DNA of 64,000 nt from Vulcanimicrobiota bacterium. Lineage in GTDB: Bacteria; Vulcanimicrobiota; Xenobia; Xenobiales; JADMJV01. How positions within the stretch are numbered: position 1 is the first letter of the stretch; each line of letters starts with the position of its first letter. Location of the stretch: the NCBI GenBank assembly GCA_019637395.1, contig JAHBVR010000005.1, forward strand, positions 322,484-386,483, given 5' to 3'. This document shows positions 26,431 through 37,727 of the stretch, in pieces. The position numbers and the translations under genes were made by a program. The notes under the pieces are model-generated. The model saw only the letters and a list, made by a program, of their open reading frames with translations. It was not told where the DNA came from and ran no database searches.

Positions 26431-26865
26431 GTGAAACCATTCGGAATGCTCATCGAAGTTGCCGGAATTCAATTGCATTGCCGCTGGGAGGAGCAGGCTG
26501 CTCCCCACACCTGTCGCGCCTTCCGGGCCCTGTTGCCCTACACTCAGAAGCTGATTCAGGCGCGCTGGTCGGGCGAAGCCGCCTGGGTGCCGCTGGGCGA
26601 CTTCAAGCTGGAAGTGCCTTTTGAAAACCACACCAGCCACCCCGCGCCGGGCCAGATTCTCTTTTACCCGGGCGGCTACAGCGAGACCGAGATCCTGGTG
26701 CCTTACGGGGCCTGCCTGTTCGCCAGCAAGATGGGGCAACTGGCCGGCAACCACTTCCTGACGGTGGTCCAGGGGCTGAAGGACCTGCCCGAGATCGGCC
26801 GGCGCGTGCTCTGGGAAGGGGCCCAGGAGATCCGCTTTGTGGATCAAATCCACGGCTCATGCTGA
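26431..26865 (+). CDS. Cyclophilin-like DUF3830 protein
   Basis: The 144-residue product has the layout of the DUF3830 cyclophilin-like family: a first strand pair (MLIEVAGIQLHCRWEE), a helix with APHTCRAFRALLPY, QARWSGEAAWVPLGDF, HPAPGQILFYPGG, ILVPYGACLFASKMG and LAGNHFLTVV. The biochemical role of the family is not established. Some members sit beside amidohydrolase or transport genes; here the neighbours are the ModB-type permease and a TPR protein. The start is GTG at 26431 with GAGGCAG just upstream; an ATG at 26446 is the alternative. It overlaps the next gene by 7 bases. Confidence 0.7.
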   Translation: MKPFGMLIEVAGIQLHCRWEEQAAPHTCRAFRALLPYTQKLIQARWSGEAAWVPLGDFKLEVPFENHTSHPAPGQILFYPGGYSETEILVPYGACLFASKMGQLAGNHFLTVVQGLKDLPEIGRRVLWEGAQEIRFVDQIHGSC

Positions 26866-27695
26866 AAAAGACTCTGATCTGTGCTTACCTCGTAAGCGGG
26901 CTGGCGGCCTGGGCCCAACAGGCTCCGCCGAGCCTGTTGGAGCTGGACAAAGCCGCCAGGCAGGCCATCACCAACAAAAACTTCGACCAGGCTCTGGAAT
27001 ACTACCGGACCATCTCCGAACGCGAGCCCAAATCGGCCGAAGCTGTTTTTCAGATCGGTTGGATCTATAACGAACAGAAGAAGTTCGATACAGCCGCCCG
27101 CTGGTTGAAGAAGGCCGCCGAGCTGGACCCTCAAGATATTCGCATCCAAAGTGAACTGGGCTTTGCCTACGGCAAGCTGAACAACGCCGACGGCTCGGTC
27201 GAGGCCTTCACTAAAGCCACCCAGATCAAGCCCGACAGTCCGGCCGCCTGGGTAGGCCTGGGCGACGCCAATTTCGAGTTGAAGAAGGACTCGAAAGCGG
27301 CCGCGGCCGCCTACGCCAAAGCTATCGAGCTGGGCAACGCCAGTTCCTCGACTTACTACCGGCTTGGTTGGTGTCTCAATGACCTCAACCAGCATGCCGA
27401 GGCCGCCGCTCAACTTAAGAAAGCCGCCGCCCTCGAGCCCAAATCGGCCACCGTCTGGCTGGAGTGGGGCTACGCTTTATTGCGCAGCAAGCAATACGAC
27501 GAGGCGGTCCAGGCCCTCACCCGCGCCACCGTGCTCGACCCCAAGGAACGTCTGGGCCGGCTCTACCTGGGCCGGACCTACCTCTTGATGAAGAACAAAG
27601 CCCAGGTGGTCAGGCAAATCCAGGAATTGAAGCTGCTGGATGCCAAAAGCGCCGATACTTTGAACGAAGAGCTGCGCCAGGCCAACCTGAAATAG
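26859..27695 (+). CDS. Exported TPR protein
   Basis: The 278-residue product has a signal peptide (MLKKTLICAYLVSGLAAWAQ) and then about six tetratricopeptide repeats covering the rest (for example AVFQIGWIYNEQKKFDTAAR, IQSELGFAYGKLNNADGSVE and TYYRLGWCLNDLNQHAEAAA). TPR arrays are protein-interaction scaffolds; in the periplasm they often serve envelope assembly. It overlaps the DUF3830 gene by 7 bases and converges on another exported TPR gene with two bases between the stops. Confidence 0.85.
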   Translation: MLKKTLICAYLVSGLAAWAQQAPPSLLELDKAARQAITNKNFDQALEYYRTISEREPKSAEAVFQIGWIYNEQKKFDTAARWLKKAAELDPQDIRIQSELGFAYGKLNNADGSVEAFTKATQIKPDSPAAWVGLGDANFELKKDSKAAAAAYAKAIELGNASSSTYYRLGWCLNDLNQHAEAAAQLKKAAALEPKSATVWLEWGYALLRSKQYDEAVQALTRATVLDPKERLGRLYLGRTYLLMKNKAQVVRQIQELKLLDAKSADTLNEELRQANLK

Positions 27696-27697
27696 AT

Positions 27698-28972
27698 CTA
27701 GCGGAGTTCTTTGAGCCGGTTGCGCACCGGCCTGGCGGCGCTTTCATCGGTTTCCAGAGCCAGGTATTTTTCGTAGGCGCTGGCGGCCTGTTTGGGTTGG
27801 GCGCGTTTTTCGTAGAGTCGGCCCAGCAGGTACCAGGCACTGGCTTGCTGGGGGGCCAATTCGACGGCTTTGAGTTGGTGCAGCAGCGCTTCATCCAGCC
27901 GGCTCAGGCGCGTCAGCACCAGGGCCAGGTTGTTTTCCAGCGAGGGGCCGCCGGCTCCCAGCTTGACGGCTTGATTCAGGTAGTCCAGCGCTTCTTGATT
28001 GCGACCCAGGCCCAGCAGGGTCCAGCCGGTGACCTCGTGGAGATAAACCCGCGAGCCTTCGAAGCCGTCGGGCTCCAGCAGGGGGCGCAAGACGGTCAGA
28101 GCTTCGCTGTAGCGGGCGGCGCGATTGAGCAGGCGGGCGTAGAGCAAGCGGCCGGCTTGGCTGTTGGGCTGCTGATCCAGGGCCTGGGCGGCCAGGCGCA
28201 GAGCCTGCGCGTCCTGGCCGCGCTCGGCCAGGGTGGTGGCCAGATTGAGCGTGGCCTCAACCAGCTCTTGGGAAGGTAGCAGCGTGCGCCAGACTTTTTC
28301 TGCTTCTGCCGGCTGGTTGAGCTGGTGGAGGGCCACCCCGCGCAGCAGATCGGCGCGGGGACTGGTCCCGCCGGCGGGCAGCAGATCGAGGCCCTCTTGG
28401 GATTTGTTCTGTAGCAGCAGGGCTGTCACCAGATTGAGCCGGATGTCCAGACGATCGCCCTGCAAGGCCAGGGCGGCCCGCAGGGGACCCTCGGCCCGGG
28501 CCGGCTGCCGGCGTTCCAGCCAGCTCAGGCCTTTGTAGAGCAGGTAATCGGGATGCTGGCTTTCCAGGACGGCCAGTTCCGCGTCCACTTCCTCCCAGCG
28601 TTTCAACCCGATCAGCGGCAGCAGGCGGGCCCGCCGTATTTTCACGTCCTGGCCTTCTTCAGCCAGATAGAGGTCGTATTGCTCCAGAGCGTCCTGATGC
28701 TGTGCCAGGCTTTCCAGCGCCTGGGCCAGGTAAGGCCGATATTCCAGGCGGCCGGGGTCGGCCGTCAGAGCTTTGCGGTAGAGATCGACGGCCCGGCTGG
28801 TCTGGCCCTGGCGGTGCAGTCGCTGCCCCTCGGCAAAGAGGAACCTGGCCTCCCGCATGTCCGCGGACTCGGGCACACGGTTGGGCACGTAGGGCAGATT
28901 GTAGCCGGGAATAATGGGCTGGGCCCAGGCCATCCCCGACCACAGAACCAGCACCAGCAGCCGTTTTTTCAC
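27698..28972 (-). CDS. Exported TPR-repeat protein
   Basis: The 424-residue product has a signal peptide (MKKRLLVLVLWSGMAWAQ) and a short linker rich in Pro and Asn. About ten TPR units then run to the C-terminus (AEGQRLHRQGQTSRAVDLYR first, LGRLYEKRAQPKQAASAYEK last). No catalytic domain is present. The gene overlaps the 3' end of valS by 4 bases, so the two are translationally coupled. That is an odd pairing and says little about function. It probably acts as a periplasmic scaffold. Confidence 0.85.
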   Translation of the reverse strand: MKKRLLVLVLWSGMAWAQPIIPGYNLPYVPNRVPESADMREARFLFAEGQRLHRQGQTSRAVDLYRKALTADPGRLEYRPYLAQALESLAQHQDALEQYDLYLAEEGQDVKIRRARLLPLIGLKRWEEVDAELAVLESQHPDYLLYKGLSWLERRQPARAEGPLRAALALQGDRLDIRLNLVTALLLQNKSQEGLDLLPAGGTSPRADLLRGVALHQLNQPAEAEKVWRTLLPSQELVEATLNLATTLAERGQDAQALRLAAQALDQQPNSQAGRLLYARLLNRAARYSEALTVLRPLLEPDGFEGSRVYLHEVTGWTLLGLGRNQEALDYLNQAVKLGAGGPSLENNLALVLTRLSRLDEALLHQLKAVELAPQQASAWYLLGRLYEKRAQPKQAASAYEKYLALETDESAARPVRNRLKELR

Positions 28973-31581
28973 GGACCGGTGAAGAGCTTGAGGCGCTCCT
29001 CGGCGCCCCGGGCTCGCTCCTGGTAGTCGGCCAGGCGTTCGCGTTCCTTGGCCACCACTTCCGCTTTGGCTTTGTCCAGGAAGGCTTGATTGGCCAGCTT
29101 GCGTTCCGTGCCCTCGGCCAGTTTTTGGGCATCGGCCAGCTCTTTCTGAAGCCGCGCGACTTCACGAGAAAGATCGAAATCGGCCGGGAAGGGGAGAAAG
29201 ACTTCCAGTTCGCCCACGCCCTGGGAGAGCGCCTTGCCGGGACGGCTTTCCCCGATGGTCAGGGGTTCGGCCATGGCCAGCGCTTCCAGCATGGGACGGT
29301 TTTGCTCGAGCAAAGCCTGGCCGGCGGCCGGGGCCACCAGGCAGATTTCGGCTTTCTGCTTGGGCAAGAGGCCCAGTTCGGCGCGCAGGTTGCGCGCCGC
29401 CCGCACCACCGCCTGCAAGGTTTCCATTTCGCTGACGGCCTGAGCGTCCTCCCAGCCGGGTTCCGGCATGGGCGCGTGGATCAGGGGCTGGCGCTCACCG
29501 GGCAGGAAATGCCAGAGCTCCTCGGTCAAAAACGGCATGATCGGATGGCTCAGGCGCATGTAGTGATCCAGCGCATAGATCAGGCATTGGGCCACGCGCT
29601 TTTGTTGAGGGGCGTCCTCCCGGAAGATCGGCTTGATCAACTCCAGGTACCAGTCACACAGCTCGGTCCAGAAGAATTCGTAAAGGGCGCCGGCGGCCTG
29701 GTCGAAATTGTAGCCTTCGATGGCCGCGCGCACTTTGCGCGTCAACTGGGACACCCGGGTCAACAGCCAGCGGTCGGCCAGCGAGGTGGGTTCGGGCCGG
29801 TCGGTGGGCTGCACGTCCTTGGCCAGCGTCAAGGAAAGCTTGACGGCGTTGAAGATTTTGTTGCAGAAGTTACGGCCCTGTTCGTAACGTTCTTCGGTAT
29901 GGCGCACATCCTGCGACTGGGTGGCCTGGCTCATCAAACCGAAGCGGGTGCCGTCGGCGCCGTATTTCTCGATGAGGTCCAGCGGATCGATGCCGGTGCC
30001 CTTGGATTTGGACATGCGCTGTCCGTCGCGGGTCATGATGGTGGCGTGAATGTGCACGTCGCTGTACGGCTTCTCGCCGAGAAACTCGTAGCCGAGCATA
30101 ATCATGCGGGCCACCCACAGGTTGATGATGTCACGCCCCGTCACCAGCACGCTGGTGGGATAAAAATACTTCAGATCGGCGGTCTGCTCCGGCCAGCCAA
30201 ACACGGAGAACGGCCACAGACCCGAAGAAAACCAGGTGTCGAGCACATCCGGATCCTGCTCGTAGCGGGCATCGCCGCATTTCGGACAGCCGCCCGTGGG
30301 GTCTTCGATGTAGCCCTGACGGTGCTGGCAGGCCTCGCAGGTCCACACCGGGATGCGGTGGCCCCACCAGATCTGGCGGGAAATACACCAGTCGCGGATG
30401 TTCTCCATCCAGGCCAGGTAGGTTTTGGAATAGCGATCGGGCACGAAGCGCACCTCGCCGTTCTTGACGGCGGCGATGGCCGGTTCGGCCAGGCGTTTCA
30501 TGTTCATGAACCACTGGTCGGAAAGATAAGGTTCGATCACCGTGTTGCAACGGTAGCAATGGCCCACCTTGTTGAGGTGCTCTTCTTTTTTGACCAGCAG
30601 TCCCTCGGCTTCCAGCTTTGCGGTGACGGCCCCGCGCGCTTTGAAGCGATCCAGGCCGTTGAACTCACCGGTCAGTTCGTTGAGTTTGCCTGTTTCCGTG
30701 AGGCACACCAGTTGCTCGAGATGGTGGCGCTGGCCGATCTCGAAGTCGGTGGGGTCGTGGGCCGGCGTGATTTTCAGGGCGCCGGTTCCGAAGTCGGTGA
30801 GCACGGCCTCGTCAGCGATGATGGGAATCTCGCGATTGGCCAGCGGAATCTTGCATGTCTTGCCAATGAGGTGCTGGAAGCGCTCATCGGTCGGGTTCAC
30901 GGCCACGGCCACGTCGGCGAAGATGGTCTCGGGACGGGTGGTGGCGATGGTGATTTCATCACTGTATTTCAGGAAGTAGAGAGCCCCTTGAGACTCCTCG
31001 TGCTCGACCTCCAGGTCGGAGAGCGCGGTCAAACAGTGGGGGCACCAGTTGATCAGCCGCTTACCCCGGTAGATGTCACCCTTTTCGAATAACCGCACGA
31101 AGACTTCGCGCACCGCCCGCGAGCGGGCCGCGTCCATGGTGAAGGCTTCACGCTCCCAATCACAGGAAACGCCCAGACGCTTGAGCTGGCCGACGATGGT
31201 GTGGCCGTATTGCTCTTTCCATTTCCAGACGAGTTTGAGAAACTCGGGACGCCCCACATCATGACGGGTTTTGCCCTCTTTTTTGAGCTGTTTTTCCACC
31301 ACCGTCTGAGTGGCGATGCCGGCGTGATCGGTACCGGGTACCCAGCAGGCTACTTTGCCCAGCATGCGGTGATAGCGGATCAACACGTCCTGAATGGTGT
31401 TGTCCAGGGCATGGCCCATATGCAGCGAGCCGGTGATGTTGGGAGGCGGGATCACGATGGTAAACGGCTCTTTGTTGGGGTCGGGAGTGGCCCGGAAGTG
31501 GTGGTTGTCCATCCAGTACTGGTAGGTGCGAGACTCCACCGTTTTGGCGTCGTAGGTTTTGTCGAGTTCGGTCGTGCTCAT
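28969..31581 (-). CDS. valS: Valyl-tRNA synthetase
   Basis: ValS charges tRNA-Val and edits mischarged threonine. The 870-residue product has the class I HIGH signature as PPPNITGSLHMGHA (about residue 45), the CP1 editing domain (about 190-380), a zinc-finger-like insert (WTCEACQH.. CPKCGD), KMSKS as RMSKSKGTG, the anticodon-binding helical domain and the C-terminal coiled-coil arm (about 800-870). The length is normal. The ATG at 31581 is 77 bases from the divergent ABC exporter gene. No T-box leader was seen in that space. Confidence 0.97.
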   Translation of the reverse strand: MSTTELDKTYDAKTVESRTYQYWMDNHHFRATPDPNKEPFTIVIPPPNITGSLHMGHALDNTIQDVLIRYHRMLGKVACWVPGTDHAGIATQTVVEKQLKKEGKTRHDVGRPEFLKLVWKWKEQYGHTIVGQLKRLGVSCDWEREAFTMDAARSRAVREVFVRLFEKGDIYRGKRLINWCPHCLTALSDLEVEHEESQGALYFLKYSDEITIATTRPETIFADVAVAVNPTDERFQHLIGKTCKIPLANREIPIIADEAVLTDFGTGALKITPAHDPTDFEIGQRHHLEQLVCLTETGKLNELTGEFNGLDRFKARGAVTAKLEAEGLLVKKEEHLNKVGHCYRCNTVIEPYLSDQWFMNMKRLAEPAIAAVKNGEVRFVPDRYSKTYLAWMENIRDWCISRQIWWGHRIPVWTCEACQHRQGYIEDPTGGCPKCGDARYEQDPDVLDTWFSSGLWPFSVFGWPEQTADLKYFYPTSVLVTGRDIINLWVARMIMLGYEFLGEKPYSDVHIHATIMTRDGQRMSKSKGTGIDPLDLIEKYGADGTRFGLMSQATQSQDVRHTEERYEQGRNFCNKIFNAVKLSLTLAKDVQPTDRPEPTSLADRWLLTRVSQLTRKVRAAIEGYNFDQAAGALYEFFWTELCDWYLELIKPIFREDAPQQKRVAQCLIYALDHYMRLSHPIMPFLTEELWHFLPGERQPLIHAPMPEPGWEDAQAVSEMETLQAVVRAARNLRAELGLLPKQKAEICLVAPAAGQALLEQNRPMLEALAMAEPLTIGESRPGKALSQGVGELEVFLPFPADFDLSREVARLQKELADAQKLAEGTERKLANQAFLDKAKAEVVAKERERLADYQERARGAEERLKLFTGP

Positions 31582-31658
31582 GATGGGCTTGCCTTCCCCT
31601 CAGGCCGGGCGAGATCCTCGAAAAGAGGAAACGCGGATTTTTCTCGCACTAGGCAGCC

Positions 31659-33466
<1,808 letters not shown>

Positions 33467-33470
<4 letters not shown>

Positions 33471-34333
33471 TAAAGTTCCTCCAGCCACGGGTGGATCAGG
33501 GGGATGGGTCGGTTTCGGTAGGCCATCCGCTCCTTGCGGTTGATGACCTGCTGAGATCCCAGCATGCTGAAGTGATGGTTGCGCCGCCAGGGAAATCCGG
33601 CCAGGTCCACGCCTTTTTCCGCGAACTCGGTAGGGGAGAGCTTGAGCAGTTGGCGATAGCTCAGACCTTGTCCGTAGTAGTCGGGGCTGTACTGGGCGGG
33701 TCGGATCCACTCTTTTCCGTGGCGAAAGAAGGCGCCGCCGGGCCGGCCTGTCTGATTGCGCAAATCGGCGTAAAGCCTCTGAGCGTTGATAGGATGGGGC
33801 TGAAAGTCGCTTTCCAGCAAATCCTCGGAAAAATAAATCTCCAGGTGACGCTGCCCCTCTCCAGCGGGGCGCACGCTCACGAACAGCCACCAGATTCCGT
33901 CCAGCTGTAAAAGAGTACCGTCGCAGGCATCGACGCCTTTGAGCAGAGTGCGGGCGTGGCGCCAGCGCTGCGGAAACTGTTCGCATTCATAAAGATCCAC
34001 ATTGCCGTTGGCGCAGGCTTCGGGCAATAGCCAGAGCCGGCCCTGATAGTGAAGCGGAAAAGGATAAGACAGATGGTAGGGTCGATCCATCAGCAACTGG
34101 CCATCGCTTCCGTCCGGACGGCACAGCGCCAGTCTGCCCTTATTGGCCAGATATTCGAATTCCTCAAAAAGAATCCAGGTTTCGCCTTTCCACTCCAACA
34201 AAAACGGGTCGGCCCGGTAAGTCAGGAACGGCTGCGGCAGGCGGCGCCACTCCCCACCATCCTTCCGGTGGTAGAGAGCGAAGCAGTCCTTGGGCAGGCG
34301 ATGCAGGCCCTCTAAGGTTTTCCACAGTTGCAT
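33467..34333 (-). CDS. GINT1-like beta-propeller (glycosyltransferase-associated) protein
   Basis: The 288-residue product matches the five-bladed propeller-like domain at the N-terminus of plant GINT1 glucosamine inositolphosphorylceramide transferases, also found next to bacterial glycosylation genes. Diagnostic stretches are RADPFLLEWKGETWILFEEF, then KGRLALCRPDGSDG, HLSYPFPLHYQGRLWLLPEA, DLYECEQFPQRWRHARTLL and CDGTLLQLDGIWWLFVS. There is no signal peptide. The fold resembles GH43/GH68-type propellers, but no catalytic acid trio can be confirmed. It converges on the ABC exporter (4-base overlap) and diverges from the GT39-like gene. Confidence 0.7.
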
Positions 34334-34391
34334 CGGCAGCGCTTCCGCGCCGCCCGGCAGGACCCTGGTAGTACCGCAAGAAGCGCGGGCT

Positions 34392-35696
34392 ATGTCGCGG
34401 AAAGCCCTGCTGGGATTGGTTTTGCTGGGCTGGTCCCTGCGTCTGCTTCCATGCGCCTGGTACGACCTCGATTACGATGAAGGGGTGTATTACTCGGCTG
34501 CCGCCCTCTGGATCCGGGGCATTTGGCCCTATCGGGATACCGTCATCGTACATCCGCCCGGAGTGCTCTACGCCCTTTTGCCCGTGGCCTGGCTGCCTCC
34601 GGATTCGGGCTGGATGGTGGCGCGTCTGGCCATGACGGTGGTGGGTGCCCTCAACATTTATCTGATGGGCCGCCTGGCCGGGCGCGTGCTGGGAGCCCGG
34701 GCCGGTTATCTGGCCGCTCTGTGCTATGCCATTTATCCGGAAGCGGCCAGCACTGAGCGGCGTATTTTGCTGGAGCCATTGCTGAACACCTGTGCGCTGG
34801 CGCTGCTCTCCACGCGCGGCTGGAAAGCCGCCTGGTGGGGAGGCTGCGCTCTGTGCGTCAAGGCCTGGGGTACCCTCTGGCTCTTCTCCAGCCTGCCGCG
34901 CCTGCGCGGCTGGGCCGTGCTGGGCGGCCTCATCGGCGTCTTGCTTTGCCTGCCGGCGGTGATTGCCTCACCCCACGGTTTCTACGTCGACGTTTTCTGG
35001 TTTCAGGCCCACCGTCCGTCCCATGGATTGGACAGCGCTTTCGAGCGCCTCTGGGATATTTTCGATCCCCGCCATCTGGCCATAACCCTGCTGGCTTTCG
35101 TCGGCTACGTCGGCAGTCGCCGGCGTTGGGACCCGGTATCCCTGCAGGTGAGCGCCAGCTGGCTCTTGCTGGTGGGCGCCTTTTACCTGGCCCCCGGCCA
35201 TTTCTTTCATTATCGCGCTCAACTGGCCATTCCCGAGTGCTTCTGGGCGGGCGCCGCTGTGGAAACGGTGCTGCGCCACCGCCGCCTGGCGACTCTGTGG
35301 TTGACGGTACCCTTTGGTTTTGTGCTGGCCCTGTGTCTGAAAACCGACACTGAACACATTCAGCGAGCTCAGACCATCCGGGAGCACGTTCCTCCCGGTG
35401 AAACCGTCTTCGCTTTTGAACCCAGTGTTTTGCTACGCGCCGGCCGGCTTCCCGACTGGCAGGGTAAGGCTCCGGTGGTCACCGATAGTTACGGGATGAT
35501 GCTGATCGATGCCGGGCCCAACCAGGCCAGTGTCATCGCGGCCATGGCTAACCCGGCTTCGCGCACCCGCGTCAATCAGCGCCTGGCCTTGAGCCAGTGG
35601 CTGGTGGTGGATGACCGGGCTTTTGAACAGGTCTCTTTCGACTGGTGCAAAGCCCACTATCGCCCTTGCTATGGAGACGTGTGGCGCGCCCGCTGA
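34392..35696 (+). CDS. GT39/PMT-like polytopic glycosyltransferase
   Basis: The 434-residue membrane protein has about ten hydrophobic segments. The first periplasmic loop reads YDLDYDEGVYYSAAALWI, the Asp-Glu signature of GT-C enzymes of the ArnT/PMT class, followed by a Tyr-rich stretch and VIVHPPGVLYALLP. Such enzymes use polyprenyl-linked sugars to glycosylate lipids or proteins outside the membrane. A C-terminal soluble part (about 350-434) follows. The ATG at 34392 is preferred over a longer frame from 34290, which would overlap the divergent gene. The gene lies in the envelope-glycan group with the PglK-like exporter. Confidence 0.75.
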   Translation: MSRKALLGLVLLGWSLRLLPCAWYDLDYDEGVYYSAAALWIRGIWPYRDTVIVHPPGVLYALLPVAWLPPDSGWMVARLAMTVVGALNIYLMGRLAGRVLGARAGYLAALCYAIYPEAASTERRILLEPLLNTCALALLSTRGWKAAWWGGCALCVKAWGTLWLFSSLPRLRGWAVLGGLIGVLLCLPAVIASPHGFYVDVFWFQAHRPSHGLDSAFERLWDIFDPRHLAITLLAFVGYVGSRRRWDPVSLQVSASWLLLVGAFYLAPGHFFHYRAQLAIPECFWAGAAVETVLRHRRLATLWLTVPFGFVLALCLKTDTEHIQRAQTIREHVPPGETVFAFEPSVLLRAGRLPDWQGKAPVVTDSYGMMLIDAGPNQASVIAAMANPASRTRVNQRLALSQWLVVDDRAFEQVSFDWCKAHYRPCYGDVWRAR

Positions 35697-37726
35697 TCGG
35701 CTGCATGCTGGTCTACTGGCTGATTTTCAGCGGTTGGTCGCTGGCTTTACATCGTAATCTGGACACCGGCATTTTCGACCTGGGCATTCATTGTCAGGCC
35801 ATGTGGTTGTTTGCTCAGGGGCTTCCGGACTTTCTGACCACCCGGGGGATGCCGTCCCTGGCCGACCATTTTACGCCTGTTCTGTTCCTGTTGGCCCCGC
35901 TGGCCCGGCCGGAACTGGCTTTGATTTTTCAGTCGGTGGTGCTGGCTTCAGCTGCCTGGCCGCTTTATCGACTGGCTCGCCTGGAATTGGAGGAGAAACC
36001 GGCCTTCGGACTGGCGCTGGCCTACTTGCTCCAACCCGGACTGTGGTCGGCCAACCTGTTCGACTTTCACGCCTCTACTCTGGCCCTGGGCACGCTCAGT
36101 TGGGCCCTGTGGGGACTGCACAGCGGGCGCCCGGGCCTTTATTTCGTGTCTCTGATCCTGACGCTGGGAGAGGGGGAAGCACTGGGGATCAGCGTGCTTT
36201 TGTTAGCGCCGGAGGCCTGGCGAGCGGGGCGCCGCCGCACGGCACTGGCTACCTTTTGCCTGGGAGCGGCGGGAATGCTGGTGGCCGGTCTGGTGATGCG
36301 CGCCGCCAATGGAGGGCAAGGTTCCCAGTACCAGTCACTCTTCGCGCAGCCTAATTTGAACGTCTCGAGCTGGCTGTTTTACTGCTTGTTGCTTTTGTTG
36401 CCGCTGCTTTTTCTACCGCTGGCGGGCTGGCCCCGGTTGTTGCCGGTTCTACCGGTGGTGGTGGCCAATTGCTTGAGCTGGCGGGATGGGCAGCGCGGTC
36501 TGGACCATCACTATCTCTCGAGTATTTTGCCTTTTTTGATGTGGGCCGCGGTGGCCGGGCTGCGGCGCTGGCGCCCGCCGGCCTGGAGCCTGGGCCTGTT
36601 GCTGGTGGCCAATTTGCTGATGCATCGCTGGTTGTTGCTGACGGCCCTGCGTCCCCATCCCGAGCTGGTGGAGCTGCCAGCCGGCGCCAGTGTCAGCGCG
36701 GACAACGCTCCAGGGGCCCACCTGTGCCTGCGCCGGTCGCTCTTTCTGTTTCCCAACCCGCTGCAGCCGCTCTGTTGGGGCAACCGCACCGAGGCCATGG
36801 TGGAAACCATCGGTCAGGCCGGCCAGCCCCCCCTCCCCGGCAGCCTGCACCGCCGCCTGGAAGAATGTGGCCTGGACTATATCGTGCTCAGCCTGGCCCA
36901 GGACACCTGGCCTCTGCGCCCTTTGGACAAGGCCTACTGGCTGAGCGAATTGCGCCGATCCGAACTCTACCGCGAGATTTCTCCCGGAGTTTTCCAGAGA
37001 GTGGTTAAGGCTCCGTTGCGTATGCCCTCGCTGGAAATTGTACCCCGACTGTCGGGTGATGGCGAGGTGCTGGTCTACGCCAATGAGCTTGGAGTGTGGC
37101 GTCAGGTCATGGGCCAGCCCGCTCGATTCTTGGGAGCGGGACACTCTCCCGAAGTCAGCGACGATGGCGAGCGCGTGATCTTTGTCAGCGAAGCCCAGAA
37201 CCTGGTTGCCGGCGACCGCAACTGCTCGGCCGATTGTTTCTTGTGGGAAGCGGGCCGTTTGACGCGGCTGGGTCCCGACGGCCCGCCGGGCAGGGTCTCC
37301 GCCTATTGGGGCGGGTTCGGCCCGGACGGCCAGCCGGTGGTGCTCGGTTACGGCCCCGAGCGCCAGCCGGCCGGCGCTACCGGCCTGTGGATTGGGCCTG
37401 TGCGCGACGGCGCCGGTACGGTGATTGGCGCAGACGGTTGGCTGCAGCCGAAAGGAGTAAGTCGTATTTCATGTCGGCGAATGGGCCGGCACTACCAGCT
37501 GCTGGAAGGTCAGCGGGCCTTGACCGCAGGGGATATCGACAGCCTGGAGCCCAGTCTGAGCCGAGACGGCCAATGGCTGGCCTACAATCGCGGCGGCCGC
37601 GTCCTCCTCAGGCATGGCGACCGCCAGTGGGACCTCGGCCCCGGCTACAACCCTTGCCTTTCCGGCGATGGAGGCTGGCTGGTCTTTGCCCGGGGGGCGC
37701 AGGTCATCTGGCGTAGAGTTCGTTGA
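35645..37726 (+). CDS. DUF2079 membrane protein fused to a C-terminal beta-propeller
   Basis: The 693-residue product has an N-terminal polytopic domain of the DUF2079 type (about 1-340; NLDTGIFDLGIHCQAMWLF, ADHFTPVLFLLAPLA, YLLQPGLWSANLFDFH), which belongs to the GT-C-like superfamily. After a soluble region come about 240 residues of short repeats such as PRLSGDGEVLVYANE, PEVSDDGERVIFVSEAQNLV, PSLSRDGQWLAYNRGGR and PCLSGDGGWLVFARG. These are TolB/PD40-type propeller blades. The frame from the GTG at 35645 overlaps the GT39-like gene by 52 bases; a GTG at 35681 or an ATG at 35705 are plausible shorter starts. The fusion suggests a glycosyl-transfer domain with an outward-facing recognition propeller; this is inference. 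Confidence 0.8.
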   Translation: MQSPLSPLLWRRVARPLIGCMLVYWLIFSGWSLALHRNLDTGIFDLGIHCQAMWLFAQGLPDFLTTRGMPSLADHFTPVLFLLAPLARPELALIFQSVVLASAAWPLYRLARLELEEKPAFGLALAYLLQPGLWSANLFDFHASTLALGTLSWALWGLHSGRPGLYFVSLILTLGEGEALGISVLLLAPEAWRAGRRRTALATFCLGAAGMLVAGLVMRAANGGQGSQYQSLFAQPNLNVSSWLFYCLLLLLPLLFLPLAGWPRLLPVLPVVVANCLSWRDGQRGLDHHYLSSILPFLMWAAVAGLRRWRPPAWSLGLLLVANLLMHRWLLLTALRPHPELVELPAGASVSADNAPGAHLCLRRSLFLFPNPLQPLCWGNRTEAMVETIGQAGQPPLPGSLHRRLEECGLDYIVLSLAQDTWPLRPLDKAYWLSELRRSELYREISPGVFQRVVKAPLRMPSLEIVPRLSGDGEVLVYANELGVWRQVMGQPARFLGAGHSPEVSDDGERVIFVSEAQNLVAGDRNCSADCFLWEAGRLTRLGPDGPPGRVSAYWGGFGPDGQPVVLGYGPERQPAGATGLWIGPVRDGAGTVIGADGWLQPKGVSRISCRRMGRHYQLLEGQRALTAGDIDSLEPSLSRDGQWLAYNRGGRVLLRHGDRQWDLGPGYNPCLSGDGGWLVFARGAQVIWRRVR

Positions 37727-37727
37727 C

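Noticed and set aside
29086-31092. Plus-strand open frame of 668 codons
   Set aside because: Antisense shadow of valS, whose signatures are complete.
31582-31658. Possible T-box leader before valS
   Set aside because: The gap is 77 bases and shows no T-box sequence or terminator.
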